From Glaciimonas sp. (GTDB lineage Bacteria; Pseudomonadota; Gammaproteobacteria; Burkholderiales; Burkholderiaceae_D): a stretch of 64,000 nucleotides of DNA. Below, in pieces: positions 29,052 to 38,779 of this stretch. The notes under the pieces were generated by a model. It searched no databases and was not told where the DNA came from. It saw only the letters and a list, made by a program, of their open reading frames with translations. A program made the translations under genes and the position numbers. The first letter of the stretch is position 1; each line of letters opens with the position of its first letter. The stretch lies in contig JABBOY010000022.1 of the NCBI GenBank assembly GCA_012927585.1, positions 62,001 to 126,000 of the forward strand. The letters are read 5' to 3'.

Positions 29052-32000
29052 CTAAATTTTAGGCGGAATAAGTATCTTTTCTTGCCACAAAGCCGGATAC
29101 AGCAGGTTCTTTTCAGCCAGTCTGGCGCTAATCTGCGACGCCGGCGCAGGACGGCACAACAGATAGCCCTGCAATGCATCGCACCGATGGCGTTTCAGGT
29201 AATTGGCCTGGGCTTCGGTCTCGACGCCTTCGGCCACCACCGACAGGCCAAAATTGTGCCCGATCATGATGATGGTGCGGCAAATGTCGGCGTCGGCGGA
29301 ATCGATATTGATATCGCGCACGAACGACTGATCGATTTTCAGTTCGTCCACCGGCAGGCGCTTGAGGTAACTCAAGCTCGAATAACCGGTGCCGAAATCA
29401 TCAATCGAAATCCGCACCCCGAGCGCTTTCAGACGCTGCAGTTCGAGGATCAGCAATTCAGGATTTTCCATCACCAATGATTCGGTTATTTCGAGCATCA
29501 GAAATTCTGCCTTGAGCCCACTTTGCACCAGTGCGTCAGCCACTATTTGGCTAAAGTCCTTGTGCTTGAACTGCGCAATCGAGACATTCACCGAGATCGG
29601 GAAATCCGACCAGCCGGCCTCGATCCAGGCCTGATTCTGGCGACAGGCTTGTTGTAGCACCCATGCGCCAATCGGCACAATAACCCCGCTGTCTTCGGCA
29701 ACCGGAATAAACTCCATTGGCGACACCAACCCTCGTTGCGGATGATTCCATCGAATCAATGCTTCCATGCCGCACACCCGGCCGCTTGTGGCGCAAATTT
29801 TAGGCTGGTAATACAGTTCGAATTCACTCTGATCGAGTGCGCGCCGCAACTGGTTTTCAGTGTTCAGGCGCTGCGCGGTGCGGCGTCCCAATTCGGGTGC
29901 ATAAAACTGATAATTGCCGCGCCCCATCGCCTTGGCCTGGTACATCGCGATATCGGCGCACTTGATCAAGTCAGAACATGAGTTGCCGTCACTGGGATAC
30001 AGCGCAATGCCAACACTGGCTCCGACCTGCACATCCTGCTCCTCAATGAAGATCGGCTGTTGCATAGCGACAAACAGACGCTCGACGATATGCACCAGCA
30101 CTGCGGGGGCGCTCAGATTTGGGCACACCAGCACGAACTCGTCGCCGCCAAAGCGCGCCAGGGTATCGAAGTCGCGGATGCAGGCGCTAAAGCGTTCGGT
30201 CAGCGTCTGCAATATCTGGTCGCCGGCGCCGTGACCGATGCTGTCATTGAATACCTTGAAACGATCCAGGTCGATGAACACCACCCCGACCAACAGACTG
30301 TTGCGCTGTGACATGCTGATCGCCTGCTGCAGGCGATCCTCTAGCAAATACCGGTTCGGCAAACCGGTCAACTGGTCGTGGCTGGCCTGGAATGCCAGTA
30401 CCTTCTCATGCTGGATGCGCTCGGTGATATCGCTCTGTACGCCGACAAAGTGCGTTACTGCATCGTTCTCGTCGCGCACCGGAGCGATGCGCAAATCGTT
30501 CCAGAACAGAGTTCCGTCCTTGCGATAATTGCGCAGCAGCGCATGGCCTTCGCGCTGTTCCTGTATCGCCATGCGGATTTCCAGCAAACCCTCCTGATCG
30601 GAATCGGCTCCGTACAAAAAACGGGAACTCCGGCCAGTTGCCTCTCTGGCCGTATAACCGGTAATCCGCTCGAACGCCGGGTTGACATAGGCTATCGGCA
30701 TGCCATCCAGACTGGCATCGCAAATCATGATGCCGTTGCTGCTCTGCTCCATCGCCCGCTGTTGGATACGCAGATTCTGTTCAGCCAGTTTGCGCTCGCT
30801 TATGTCACGCAGCACACCGGAGTAAATTAACGCATGGCCTGCGGCGTCGAAGTCGACCTGCCCCAGCACTTCAACGTGACAATACGTGCCATCGGTGCGC
30901 CGCAGCCGGTACTCCATTTTCAATGCTTGCCCGCCGGCCAACGCTGCTGCGCGAGCTTCATCTACCCACTTGCGGTCTTGCGGATGGATTAAATCGACAT
31001 AAGAATCCAGACTTAAAGTTTGCACGCTGCGATCGAACAGCAGCATATCCTTGACCAAATCCGAACAGGAATATTCACCAGTTTTGAAATTGAAGCTCCA
31101 CAAGCCCAACCCGCCCAGATGCTGTGCTTCCAGCAGTTTTTTCTGGGTCGCCATGATGGTGCGAAAACTGCGCTCATGCTCAATTGCAACCGTGGTCAGG
31201 CCGGATATGTTTTTGATCAAATCCAGCTCATCGGCTTTCGGCTCGCGTATTTCCCGGTAATAGGTAGCAAAGGTCGCCACCAGCTCGCCGCCTGATGAAA
31301 AAAGCGGCATCGACCAGCAAGCCCGCAAGCCATGTTCCAGTGCTGCCTGGCGATAATTCCGCCAGAGCGGATCGGCCGCGATATCGCTGACGATGACCGG
31401 TTCCCGGCGGTATGCGGCAGTCCCGCAAGATCCTACCGCCGGGCCGATTTCCACTTTTTCCAGCATACGCCGGAACGATTCCGGCAAGCTCGGCGCAGCG
31501 CCGCAATGCAGCCACAATCCATCCTCGCTAACCAGCATCACCGACGCAATCACGCCGGTCACTTGTTGCTCCATCAGGCGGACTATCTGCTCCAGAATGT
31601 GCGGCAGCGGCTGACCTTTGGCAACCATCTCCAGGATATGGGCACTCTCCTTGATCAGGCGCTCGCCCTGCATGCGTTGCGTAACGTCGCGAGCCACCAC
31701 CATGATGGCATTTTCGCCGTAATGCACAAAGCTGGCGGACAGGGTTTCCATCTCGAAATCAGAACCATCAAAACGCTTGCAGCGCAGAACAATAGGTGGA
31801 TTGATCAGACCATTTTCCACATTGCGTATGCGTTTTTGTATCAGCGGCCAATCGGCCGGATGAAACAATGCCTGATACGGCATTGCCAGTACATCGGCCG
31901 GTTCTGCCGCGCCGAACAGGCGGGCGCCGGCTTGATTCATATACACTAGCCGGCCACCCTGATAGATATAGATGCTATCGGGCGAAAGCGAAACCAGGGC

Positions 32001-33425
32001 CCGGTAGCGCTGCTCGGCTTCGACAATATTCGCCTCGGCCAGTTTGCGGCTTTTTTCCTTGCGTTCAGTATCGAGATAAAAGGAAATATTGTCTGCCAGT
32101 TCGGTCAGCAATGCGATCAGATCGGCATCGAAGAAATTTGCCTGGTTGTCGCCGATGGCGAGTACCCCAAGCACCCGCCCATTGCTGCGGATCGGAAACG
32201 CCCCCGCGGCATTTATCCCGCTTTGAATTATCGTGTTGCGCCAATCATCAGGAGCAGCATTCAATCGATAATCGTTGCTGTACTGGCTACTGCCGGACAG
32301 CACGGCGGAAATGGAAACACTGCGCATCAATGCGATCGGGTCATCCAGATGAAACGGCAACTGGCGCAGCGTACTCAAGCCAAGGCCGGCGCTAGCCACA
32401 GGAACCAACTCTCGCTGCGCATTGAGAATACCGATCCAGGCCACATCGCACATGCCGCAGGCAACTGCAATCTCGCTTACCTGGACGAACAGATCCTCGG
32501 AGTTTTTGGAATGGATGATCGCATGGTTGACCCTGGCAAACATCTGATAAAACCGCTGGCTGCGGGCCAGCCGTTCCTTGACGCTGCGGCGCGTGGTTAG
32601 ATCGTCCACCATGGCAGTCCAGATCTGACTCTCAAGGTGCAGATGGAACTCCATGCGCACGATCACCGAATAACAGCTGCCGTCTTTTTTGCTGTGTTGG
32701 GTTTCCAGCACATGATAGCCACCCATCGTTATGGCAGACAAACTGTGAAAATGCGCCGGATACTCGGGATTGAGCGCGCTTATATCTATTTGGCACAGTT
32801 CCTGCCCACTGTAGCCAAGGCGGGACAACGCCGCCTGATTAGCGTAAACGATCTGCAGGGAAACCGCGTCCGCCAGATAAAACTCCCTTTCACTGCGCCC
32901 GACGATGGCCAACAACGATCTGTTTTCAATAAAAGCCCGATGCACTTCGAACAATGCCATCACCACTTGAGCCAGTTTTCTCAGCGCCGATTTTTGATAA
33001 TCGGTCAACTGTCCCGGCTTGGTATCACTCACATTCAACGTGCCTAGAGCGTGGCCGGCCAGCGTCACAATCGGCATGCCGGCATAGAATTGCAGATCGG
33101 CCGCACCGGTGACCAGTGGATTGTCGGCAAAACGTGCGTCTTGTGCGGTATCGGTGACCTCCAGCAAATCCTGTTGCAGAATGGCATGCGCACAAAACGA
33201 TGCGCCGCGCGCAATCCGATTCGCACCGTTCCAGCCATAAGAAGAGAGTAGAAACTCGGCATCCGCATCGACTATGGAAAGGCATGCAGCGGATGTATTG
33301 CAGAAGTGGGCAGCAAGTTTGGTCAGGGATGCGAATATCTGGTGATCACCAATGCCAATCAGACCATAGGCGCGCAATTGCGCCAGACGTGCAATCTCGT
33401 TGGCTGGTCGTATGGCTTCTATCAT
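29052..33425 (-). CDS. Multi-sensor diguanylate cyclase/phosphodiesterase (GAF-PAS-GGDEF-EAL)
   Basis: The 1457-residue protein has no obvious membrane segment. In order I see GAF (about 10-155), PAS (about 170-290), GAF (295-455), PAS (470-600), GAF (605-760), two PAS/PAC units (770-1015), GGDEF (1025-1185) with intact RFGGDEFVLV, and EAL (1200-1445) with MEALIRWNHP, IDDFGTGYSSLSYLKRLPVD and VVAEGVETEAQ. Both catalytic motifs look intact, so it may make or break cyclic di-GMP depending on its sensors. It is monocistronic. The number of sensory modules is high even for this family. Confidence 0.93.
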   Translation of the reverse strand: MIEAIRPANEIARLAQLRAYGLIGIGDHQIFASLTKLAAHFCNTSAACLSIVDADAEFLLSSYGWNGANRIARGASFCAHAILQQDLLEVTDTAQDARFADNPLVTGAADLQFYAGMPIVTLAGHALGTLNVSDTKPGQLTDYQKSALRKLAQVVMALFEVHRAFIENRSLLAIVGRSEREFYLADAVSLQIVYANQAALSRLGYSGQELCQIDISALNPEYPAHFHSLSAITMGGYHVLETQHSKKDGSCYSVIVRMEFHLHLESQIWTAMVDDLTTRRSVKERLARSQRFYQMFARVNHAIIHSKNSEDLFVQVSEIAVACGMCDVAWIGILNAQRELVPVASAGLGLSTLRQLPFHLDDPIALMRSVSISAVLSGSSQYSNDYRLNAAPDDWRNTIIQSGINAAGAFPIRSNGRVLGVLAIGDNQANFFDADLIALLTELADNISFYLDTERKEKSRKLAEANIVEAEQRYRALVSLSPDSIYIYQGGRLVYMNQAGARLFGAAEPADVLAMPYQALFHPADWPLIQKRIRNVENGLINPPIVLRCKRFDGSDFEMETLSASFVHYGENAIMVVARDVTQRMQGERLIKESAHILEMVAKGQPLPHILEQIVRLMEQQVTGVIASVMLVSEDGLWLHCGAAPSLPESFRRMLEKVEIGPAVGSCGTAAYRREPVIVSDIAADPLWRNYRQAALEHGLRACWSMPLFSSGGELVATFATYYREIREPKADELDLIKNISGLTTVAIEHERSFRTIMATQKKLLEAQHLGGLGLWSFNFKTGEYSCSDLVKDMLLFDRSVQTLSLDSYVDLIHPQDRKWVDEARAAALAGGQALKMEYRLRRTDGTYCHVEVLGQVDFDAAGHALIYSGVLRDISERKLAEQNLRIQQRAMEQSSNGIMICDASLDGMPIAYVNPAFERITGYTAREATGRSSRFLYGADSDQEGLLEIRMAIQEQREGHALLRNYRKDGTLFWNDLRIAPVRDENDAVTHFVGVQSDITERIQHEKVLAFQASHDQLTGLPNRYLLEDRLQQAISMSQRNSLLVGVVFIDLDRFKVFNDSIGHGAGDQILQTLTERFSACIRDFDTLARFGGDEFVLVCPNLSAPAVLVHIVERLFVAMQQPIFIEEQDVQVGASVGIALYPSDGNSCSDLIKCADIAMYQAKAMGRGNYQFYAPELGRRTAQRLNTENQLRRALDQSEFELYYQPKICATSGRVCGMEALIRWNHPQRGLVSPMEFIPVAEDSGVIVPIGAWVLQQACRQNQAWIEAGWSDFPISVNVSIAQFKHKDFSQIVADALVQSGLKAEFLMLEITESLVMENPELLILELQRLKALGVRISIDDFGTGYSSLSYLKRLPVDELKIDQSFVRDINIDSADADICRTIIMIGHNFGLSVVAEGVETEAQANYLKRHRCDALQGYLLCRPAPASQISARLAEKNLLYPALWQEKILIPPKI

Positions 33426-33567
33426 GGCGTCGTCTCATTGGCAAAAAATGATGATAATGACTCTTTTTTTAACCCGATTCTAGCAGTTTCCATTTTGCAA
33501 CATGCTCAAATAAACTGTGCGGGCCACCGTATTTACGCGATCAGCGCCGCCAGACAAGAAGGATGGA

Positions 33568-34065
33568 ATGCATAAGTCTTCATTGCAAATGGCACTGACC
33601 GGGTTGCCGCCGGTGGTTAATCGCACTACCCGGATACTGATATTAGGCAGTTTTCCCGGTACCGCGTCGTTGCAAGCGCAGCAATATTATGCGCACCCGC
33701 GCAATCAGTTCTGGGCGCTGCTGTCGGCAGTCTTGCAGACCGATCTGCAAAGCCGAGATTACCCACAACGTCTGGACTGGCTGCTGCAGCACCGGATCGG
33801 CTTGTGGGATGTCATCGCCGACTGCCGGCGCGCAGGCAGCCTCGATAGCGCGATTCGCGCAGCCCGGGCCAACCAGTTTGTCTGGCTCAAACAGCAGTGT
33901 CCAGACTTGCAGCGAGTGTGCTTCAACGGCAAAACTTCCGGCAAATTTGCGCCGCAATTCGCCTGCGCCGATTATACGACTGTGGTTCTGCCATCCTCGT
34001 CACCGGCCAATGCGCAACTCTCATTCGCACAAAAACTTGTATTGTGGCAGGGCGTCACAGGATAA
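33568..34065 (+). CDS. DNA-deoxyinosine (hypoxanthine) glycosylase, UDG superfamily
   Basis: The 165-residue protein has the motif-1 region ILILGSFPGTASLQAQQYYA with PRNQFW following, LWDVIADCRRAGSLDS, and the motif-2 region VLPSSSPANAQLSF. These match the TDG/mug-like deoxyinosine glycosylase group, which removes hypoxanthine from DNA. ATG 33568 is preceded by AAGGA; a longer in-frame start at 33517 has no support. It is divergent from the GGDEF/EAL gene and 27 bases upstream of the spermidine-synthase-like gene. Confidence 0.85.
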   Translation: MHKSSLQMALTGLPPVVNRTTRILILGSFPGTASLQAQQYYAHPRNQFWALLSAVLQTDLQSRDYPQRLDWLLQHRIGLWDVIADCRRAGSLDSAIRAARANQFVWLKQQCPDLQRVCFNGKTSGKFAPQFACADYTTVVLPSSSPANAQLSFAQKLVLWQGVTG

Positions 34066-34092
34066 TACGGTTCAATATTTCAGGCCATAGAC

Positions 34093-34911
34093 ATGCTTAT
34101 CAAACGTAAATCGATCGAAAAAGAAGAATCCCTGCGGCCGCCGCGCCGCGCTACGGATACACCGAAACCACCGCGCAAAGCAAAATATGCCCCAGTCACC
34201 CTGTCGGAGCAGGATGGGGTGCGGTTCCTGCACTTCGGCACCGAGTGGGTGCAAGGCGCGATGCGCATCCGCAAGCCGGATGCGCTCGAACTTGAATACG
34301 CGCAACAGATGATGCTGTGGATGTTATTTAACGACCGTCCGGCGCACATCGTCCAACTCGGTCTGGGCACCGCCGCACTGACCAAGTACTGTTATCGCCA
34401 GTTCCCGGCAGCGCGGGTAAGCGCGATTGAACTGAATCCGTCGGTAATAACGATTTGCGAAACCATGTTCAAATTGCCGCCGAACGACGATCGGCTCAAC
34501 GTGATTGAAATGGACGCGATGGATTTCGTCACCGACAGCGCCAACCTCAACAGCGTCGATGTATTCCAAATCGATCTGTACGATGCCACCGCGCGCGGCC
34601 CGGTGCTCGACACGCCAGAGTTCTACCAGTCCTGCGCGGCTTGCCTGACGGACGACGGCATGATGACGGTGAACCTGTTCGGCGATCACCCCAGCTATGC
34701 CAAAAATCTGAAAGCGATGAAATTTGCCTTCGACGCAGTGGTGTGGCTGCCGGAAGTACATGACGGCAACGTCGTCGTGATCGCTTTCAAGCGCGCGCCG
34801 TCGCTAGACTTTTCCATCCTGTATGAGCGCGCCGAAGCGATTCGGGCGGCGACCAAACTGCCGGCCAAATCCTGGGTCGATGGCTTGAAAGTCTGGATGA
34901 CTGAGGAATAA
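34093..34911 (+). CDS. Spermidine-synthase-like SAM-dependent protein
   Basis: The 272-residue protein has a lysine- and arginine-rich N-terminal tail (about 1-33), then a spermidine-synthase-type Rossmann fold: HIVQLGLGTAALTKYCYRQF, VSAIELNPSVITICETMF, VIEMDAMDFV and VFQIDLYDAT. The aspartate pair that binds the aminopropyl acceptor in true SpeE is not obvious, so polyamine synthesis is unproven. It follows the DNA glycosylase gene closely and may be cotranscribed. Confidence 0.8.
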   Translation: MLIKRKSIEKEESLRPPRRATDTPKPPRKAKYAPVTLSEQDGVRFLHFGTEWVQGAMRIRKPDALELEYAQQMMLWMLFNDRPAHIVQLGLGTAALTKYCYRQFPAARVSAIELNPSVITICETMFKLPPNDDRLNVIEMDAMDFVTDSANLNSVDVFQIDLYDATARGPVLDTPEFYQSCAACLTDDGMMTVNLFGDHPSYAKNLKAMKFAFDAVVWLPEVHDGNVVVIAFKRAPSLDFSILYERAEAIRAATKLPAKSWVDGLKVWMTEE

Positions 34912-35025
34912 ACTCCCGCCCTACGTGCCGCAGCCGTTGGCCGGGCCCGAGTGTGGGCCTACAAGAACTACTTCGGGTTGGCAGTTTTTTACAAAATACC
35001 GAATAGCTTGAATATGCATATTCAA

Positions 35026-35099
35026 CGGGGTATGCCTAAAAACATGCCACTTTACGCATGTATTCATTGCAGTATTATAAAATACAATAAACAGTATTA
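35026..35099 (-). repeat. 75-base intergenic element, copy E
   Basis: On the minus strand it reads ATACTG, GTATTTTATAATACTGCAAT, ATACATGCG, then GGCATG and GGCATACCCC, aligning closely with copy C at 43663. CATGC and GCATG form the core stem. Its first bases overlap the stop codon of the epimerase-like gene (35097-35099). The rest of the 185-base gap holds only a weak REP-like stretch at about 34917-34970. Confidence 0.6.
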
Positions 35100-36002
35100 C
35101 AATTTTGACAGCGCCGCTAGCACCGTCGGATACCGCAGCCGAAACCCCAGTTCCTGCTTCAAGCGCCGGTTGCTCAAGCGGCGCGATTCCGCCATGAAAG
35201 ACAGCAGCATCGGCGACACTTGATCTTGCAGTTCAATGCGCGGCAGGCGCGGCGGGCGCGGCAAATCAAAGGCATCGGCGACCGCATCGAAATACGCACC
35301 CATCTGCATTTCGCTATCGTCGACCGCGTGATAAATGCGGCACGGCTGGGCTCTGCATAATGCCGCGACGATGATGTGCGCCAGATCGTCGGCGTGGATG
35401 TGATTGGTATGCACATCATCCTGTTGCGTGAGCGCCGGCATGCCCTTGCGCAACCGGGCCAAAGGCAGGCGCTCGGCCGCGTAAATCCCCGGCACCCGCA
35501 GGATGCACATGCGGCTATTGCTGCGCCGGGCCCAGTCGCGCAGCACTTGTTCGGCGTCCACGCGTCGACAAGCGCGCGGGTTTTGCGGGTTGACACACCG
35601 GGTCTCGTCGAACTGCGCGCCGCCGCAATCGCCATATACGCCGCTGGTGCTGATATAAACCAGCCTTGCCTGCTCGGGTAAAATAGCGCTCAGATTGCGG
35701 CTGCGCCGGTCTTGCATTCCATTCGATTGCGGCGGCGCCAGATGCACGATGGTTTGCGCCAAACCAGCCAGCCGACGCAGGCTGTGCGGCTGATCCAGAT
35801 CGGCCACAATCGGCACCGCGCCGGCGGCGCGCAATTCTGCGCAACGCTCCGGCCGACTGGTAACGGCAAAAACGCGAAAACTGTTGCGCACCAGCGGCAG
35901 CAAACGCATGCCGACATCGCCGCAACCGACGATCAGCAAACGCGGCCGGCCCAGCTTGTGCGCGCTGGTCCGGGCTATTTTATTGACTGTATTTTTCATC
36001 AT
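35097..36002 (-). CDS. NAD(P)-dependent epimerase/SDR protein (YeeZ-like)
   Basis: The 301-residue protein opens its Rossmann fold with RLLIVGCGDVGMRLLPLV and continues VPIVADLDQP, ARLVYISTSGVYGDCGG and a proline-rich ILRVPGIYAAERLPL, typical of atypical SDR epimerases. The YxxxK catalytic pair is not obvious, as in the YeeZ group. I chose ATG 36002; the next codon is also ATG. The start lies only nine bases from the divergent reductase start at 36012, which leaves no room for two ordinary promoters between them. Confidence 0.82.
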   Translation of the reverse strand: MMKNTVNKIARTSAHKLGRPRLLIVGCGDVGMRLLPLVRNSFRVFAVTSRPERCAELRAAGAVPIVADLDQPHSLRRLAGLAQTIVHLAPPQSNGMQDRRSRNLSAILPEQARLVYISTSGVYGDCGGAQFDETRCVNPQNPRACRRVDAEQVLRDWARRSNSRMCILRVPGIYAAERLPLARLRKGMPALTQQDDVHTNHIHADDLAHIIVAALCRAQPCRIYHAVDDSEMQMGAYFDAVADAFDLPRPPRLPRIELQDQVSPMLLSFMAESRRLSNRRLKQELGFRLRYPTVLAALSKL

Positions 36003-36011
36003 CGGGATTGT

Positions 36012-37040
36012 ATGACTTTTCAAGTGACGGTTCAGCCGAGCGGCCAGCAATTTAGCTGCGACGAAAACGATACGGTATTGACCGCAGCGATGCAGGCCGG
36101 TATCACCCTGCCCTACGGCTGCAAAAATGGCGCCTGCGGTTCCTGTAAAGGAAAGATAGTATCCGGCTCTGCCAAACACGGTGCGCACCAGCAAAAAGCG
36201 CTTTCAACGGAAGAAGAAGCGAATGGCCTGGCATTGTTCTGCTGCGCCACCCCGCTGTCGGACCTCGTGATCGAAGCGCACGAAGTGCAAAGCGTGGGCG
36301 AATTCCCGGTCAGGAAGATGCCGGCGCGGATTGCCGCGCTAGAAAAAGTGTCCGCCGATGTGATGCTGATCTCGCTGCAACTTCCGGCCAACGAACGGCT
36401 GCAGTATCTGGCCGGGCAATACATTGAACTCATGCTGCGCGATGGCAAACGGCGTAGCTACAGCATGGCCAACGCGCCGCATGCCGACGAAAAAATTACG
36501 CTGCACGTTCGGCACATGCCGGGAGGCTTGTTCACCGACCAGTTATTCGGCACTCTCAAGGAGCGCGATATCCTGCGCTTTGAAGGTCCGCTCGGTACTT
36601 TTTTCCTGCGCGAAGATTCCGACAAGCCGATCATCCTGCTGGCCTCCGGCACCGGCTTTGCGCCGATCAAAGCAATCATTGAACACGCCGCGTTCATCGA
36701 ATCGAAACGCCCGATGACGCTGTACTGGGGCGGCCGCCGGCCGCAGGATTTGTACATGCACACGCTGTGCGAAGAATGGGCGCGCACTTTGCCCCATTTC
36801 AAATACGTGCCGGTGGTGTCGGAAGCGCGAGCGGAAGACGGCTGGCAGGGCCGCAGCGGTTTGGTGCATCGCGCCGTGATCGAGGATATTCCCGACTTGT
36901 CGAGCTATCAGGTATATGCCTGCGGCGCGCCGATCATGGTGGATTCAGCCAAACGGGATTTCATCGCGCAGTGCAAGTTGCCGAAAGAAGAATTTCATGC
37001 GGATTCATTCACCTCGGAAGCGGATTTACATACCGCATAA
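36012..37040 (+). CDS. 2Fe-2S flavin reductase (CDP-6-deoxy-delta-3,4-glucoseen reductase type)
   Basis: The 342-residue protein has an N-terminal plant-type ferredoxin domain (about 1-95) with the cluster ligands in [15 protein letters not shown] and LFCCATP, an FAD domain with [10 protein letters not shown], and an NAD domain with [20 protein letters not shown] and YACGAPIMV. The arrangement is that of AscD/phenol-hydroxylase-type reductases that pass electrons from NAD(P)H to a partner protein. No partner oxygenase is nearby. ATG 36012 starts the ferredoxin domain exactly. Confidence 0.88.
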   Translation: MTFQVTVQPSGQQFSCDENDTVLTAAMQAGITLPYGCKNGACGSCKGKIVSGSAKHGAHQQKALSTEEEANGLALFCCATPLSDLVIEAHEVQSVGEFPVRKMPARIAALEKVSADVMLISLQLPANERLQYLAGQYIELMLRDGKRRSYSMANAPHADEKITLHVRHMPGGLFTDQLFGTLKERDILRFEGPLGTFFLREDSDKPIILLASGTGFAPIKAIIEHAAFIESKRPMTLYWGGRRPQDLYMHTLCEEWARTLPHFKYVPVVSEARAEDGWQGRSGLVHRAVIEDIPDLSSYQVYACGAPIMVDSAKRDFIAQCKLPKEEFHADSFTSEADLHTA

Positions 37041-37057
37041 ACAATTTTCGATTCGCC

Positions 37058-37143
37058 AGTAGCGTAGGCCTCCGTGCCTGCGCCGGGCCGCAGGCACGGA
37101 GGTCTGCGACGGAACAGACGCAGGCACGGAGGCCTACGCTACT
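37058..37143. repeat. REP doublet with perfect 25-bp arms
   Basis: The 25 bases at 37058-37082 (starting AGTAGCGTAGGCC) and at 37119-37143 (ending GGCCTACGCTACT) are exact inverse complements. The spacer contains a further partial copy (GCAGGCACGGAGGTCTGCG). It is the same family as 543-596 and fills the gap between the reductase and the aminotransferase. Confidence 0.8.
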
Positions 37144-37171
37144 AATGCAATCCCACACACTCGGAGCACCC

Positions 37172-38359
37172 ATGGAATTCAGCCAGTACGATGTCAACGC
37201 CTTGATGTTTATCACCAATCGCCCGCCGCTCGTCTTCACCGAAGGTAGCGGCATGTGGCTAACCGACCATAACGGCAAACGCTATCTGGATTATCTGCAA
37301 GGTTGGGCGGTCAATTGCCTCGGCCACTCGCCGCAATGCATCCAGGATGCGCTGGCCGCGCAGGCCAAAAAACTGATCAATCCATCGCCGGCGTTTTATA
37401 ACGCACCGTCGATCAAGTTAGCTTCGCTGCTAACCGCCAACTCGTGTTTCGACCGCGTATTCTTTGCCAACAGCGGTGCCGAAGCCAATGAAGGCGCAAT
37501 CAAACTAGCGCGTAAATGGGGCAAAAAATACAAGGATGGCGCGTTCGAAATCATCAGCTTCAACCACAGTTTCCACGGCCGCACACTAGCCACCATGTCG
37601 GCCTCCGGCAAACCCGGCTGGGATACGCTGTACGCACCGCAAGTGTCGGGCTTTCCGAAGGCTGAACTGAACGATATCGCGTCGGTCGAAAAACTGATCA
37701 GTGCCAATACCGTGGCCGTGATGCTGGAGCCGGTGCAAGGCGAGGCCGGCGTGATCCCCGCCAGCCGTGGCTTCATGCAGGCGTTGCGCGCGCTGACCAG
37801 TCGCCACAACATCCTGCTGATCGTCGATGAAGTGCAAACCGGCATGGGGCGCTGCGGCGCGCTGTTCGCCCATCAATTGTCGGACATTACGCCCGACCTG
37901 ATGACGTTGGGCAAAGGTATCGGCGGCGGCGTGCCGCTGGCGGCCATGCTCTGCACCGAGGCAGTCGCCTGCTTCGAACCCGGCGACCAGGGCGGCACTT
38001 ACAACGGCAACCCGCTCATGACCGCCGTGGGCGTAGCGGTGATGGAACAATTGCTGCAACCCGGCTTTCTGCCGGCGGTGCAGGAAAAAGGCGCGTATCT
38101 GCGCACGGAGTTGCTGCAACTATGCCAACAGCACGACTTGCAAGGCGAGCGCGGCAAAGGTTTATTGCGGGCGCTGGAACTCGGCCGCCCGATCGGCACG
38201 CAATTAGTGGAAGCGGCGCGCGGCCTGCAACCGTTCGGCTTGCTCTTGAACTCGCCGCGCCCCGATTTGTTGCGTTTCATGCCGGCACTCAACGTCACTA
38301 GCGCCGAAATCCAGCAAATGACATCGATGCTGTCAGGTTTGTTGCACCAATTAAAATAA
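37172..38359 (+). CDS. argD: Acetylornithine-type class III aminotransferase
   Basis: The 395-residue protein has the ArgD length and motifs: [55 protein letters not shown] and the PLP lysine in [17 protein letters not shown]. The family makes acetylornithine from the semialdehyde in arginine synthesis, though relatives act on succinylornithine or GABA-like substrates. ATG 37172 has GGAG upstream. It is isolated from other arg genes, so the symbol rests on sequence style alone. Confidence 0.8.
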   Translation: MEFSQYDVNALMFITNRPPLVFTEGSGMWLTDHNGKRYLDYLQGWAVNCLGHSPQCIQDALAAQAKKLINPSPAFYNAPSIKLASLLTANSCFDRVFFANSGAEANEGAIKLARKWGKKYKDGAFEIISFNHSFHGRTLATMSASGKPGWDTLYAPQVSGFPKAELNDIASVEKLISANTVAVMLEPVQGEAGVIPASRGFMQALRALTSRHNILLIVDEVQTGMGRCGALFAHQLSDITPDLMTLGKGIGGGVPLAAMLCTEAVACFEPGDQGGTYNGNPLMTAVGVAVMEQLLQPGFLPAVQEKGAYLRTELLQLCQQHDLQGERGKGLLRALELGRPIGTQLVEAARGLQPFGLLLNSPRPDLLRFMPALNVTSAEIQQMTSMLSGLLHQLK

Positions 38360-38779
38360 TTTGCGTGAAAATCCTGGATGCACCTGCTTTCAGGAACATA
38401 CTGGATATGTGTATTTTTTTAAATGCATAAAAATAATGCGGAAACTGCCGCATTTATGGTGATACTCTCAATATTATCAATATTACCTGCGTGACAGGCA
38501 GACTCCTTTAAAACTCCCTCACCCCTCCTCATTAAATATCAAAATAGCACTTGATACTCTGGCGGCGCATCCCAATTGTGTAAATTATATGCACGGTATT
38601 GAAAAGCACAACTTGCTCAGTAAACACTTCTAACGCCTGCCAGTAATTGTCTGCGGATAAACATTATTTCGACACAACGCAACAATAGTAGAACAGGGCT
38701 AGAATCAAAACGGTAACGCAGTATTAAGAGCCGAAATGAATAGCCAAGAACTGGTAGCTCCCACTCAAAGGACATGAAA
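38360..38779. other. Leader and promoter region of the prkA operon
   Basis: This 420-base AT-rich gap contains copy B of the 75-base element (38396-38469) and then about 300 bases presumed to carry the prkA promoter. No ORF is supported. Confidence 0.5.
38396..38469 (+). repeat. 75-base intergenic element, copy B
   Basis: It starts ACATACTGGATATGTGTATT and ends GGTGATACTC. Its core is AATGCGG, six bases, CCGCATT, a perfect 7-bp stem at the same place as the weaker ATGC/GCAT stems of the other copies; CATAAA/TTTATG can pair outside it. It lies 37 bases after the argD-type gene on the same strand. Confidence 0.65.
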
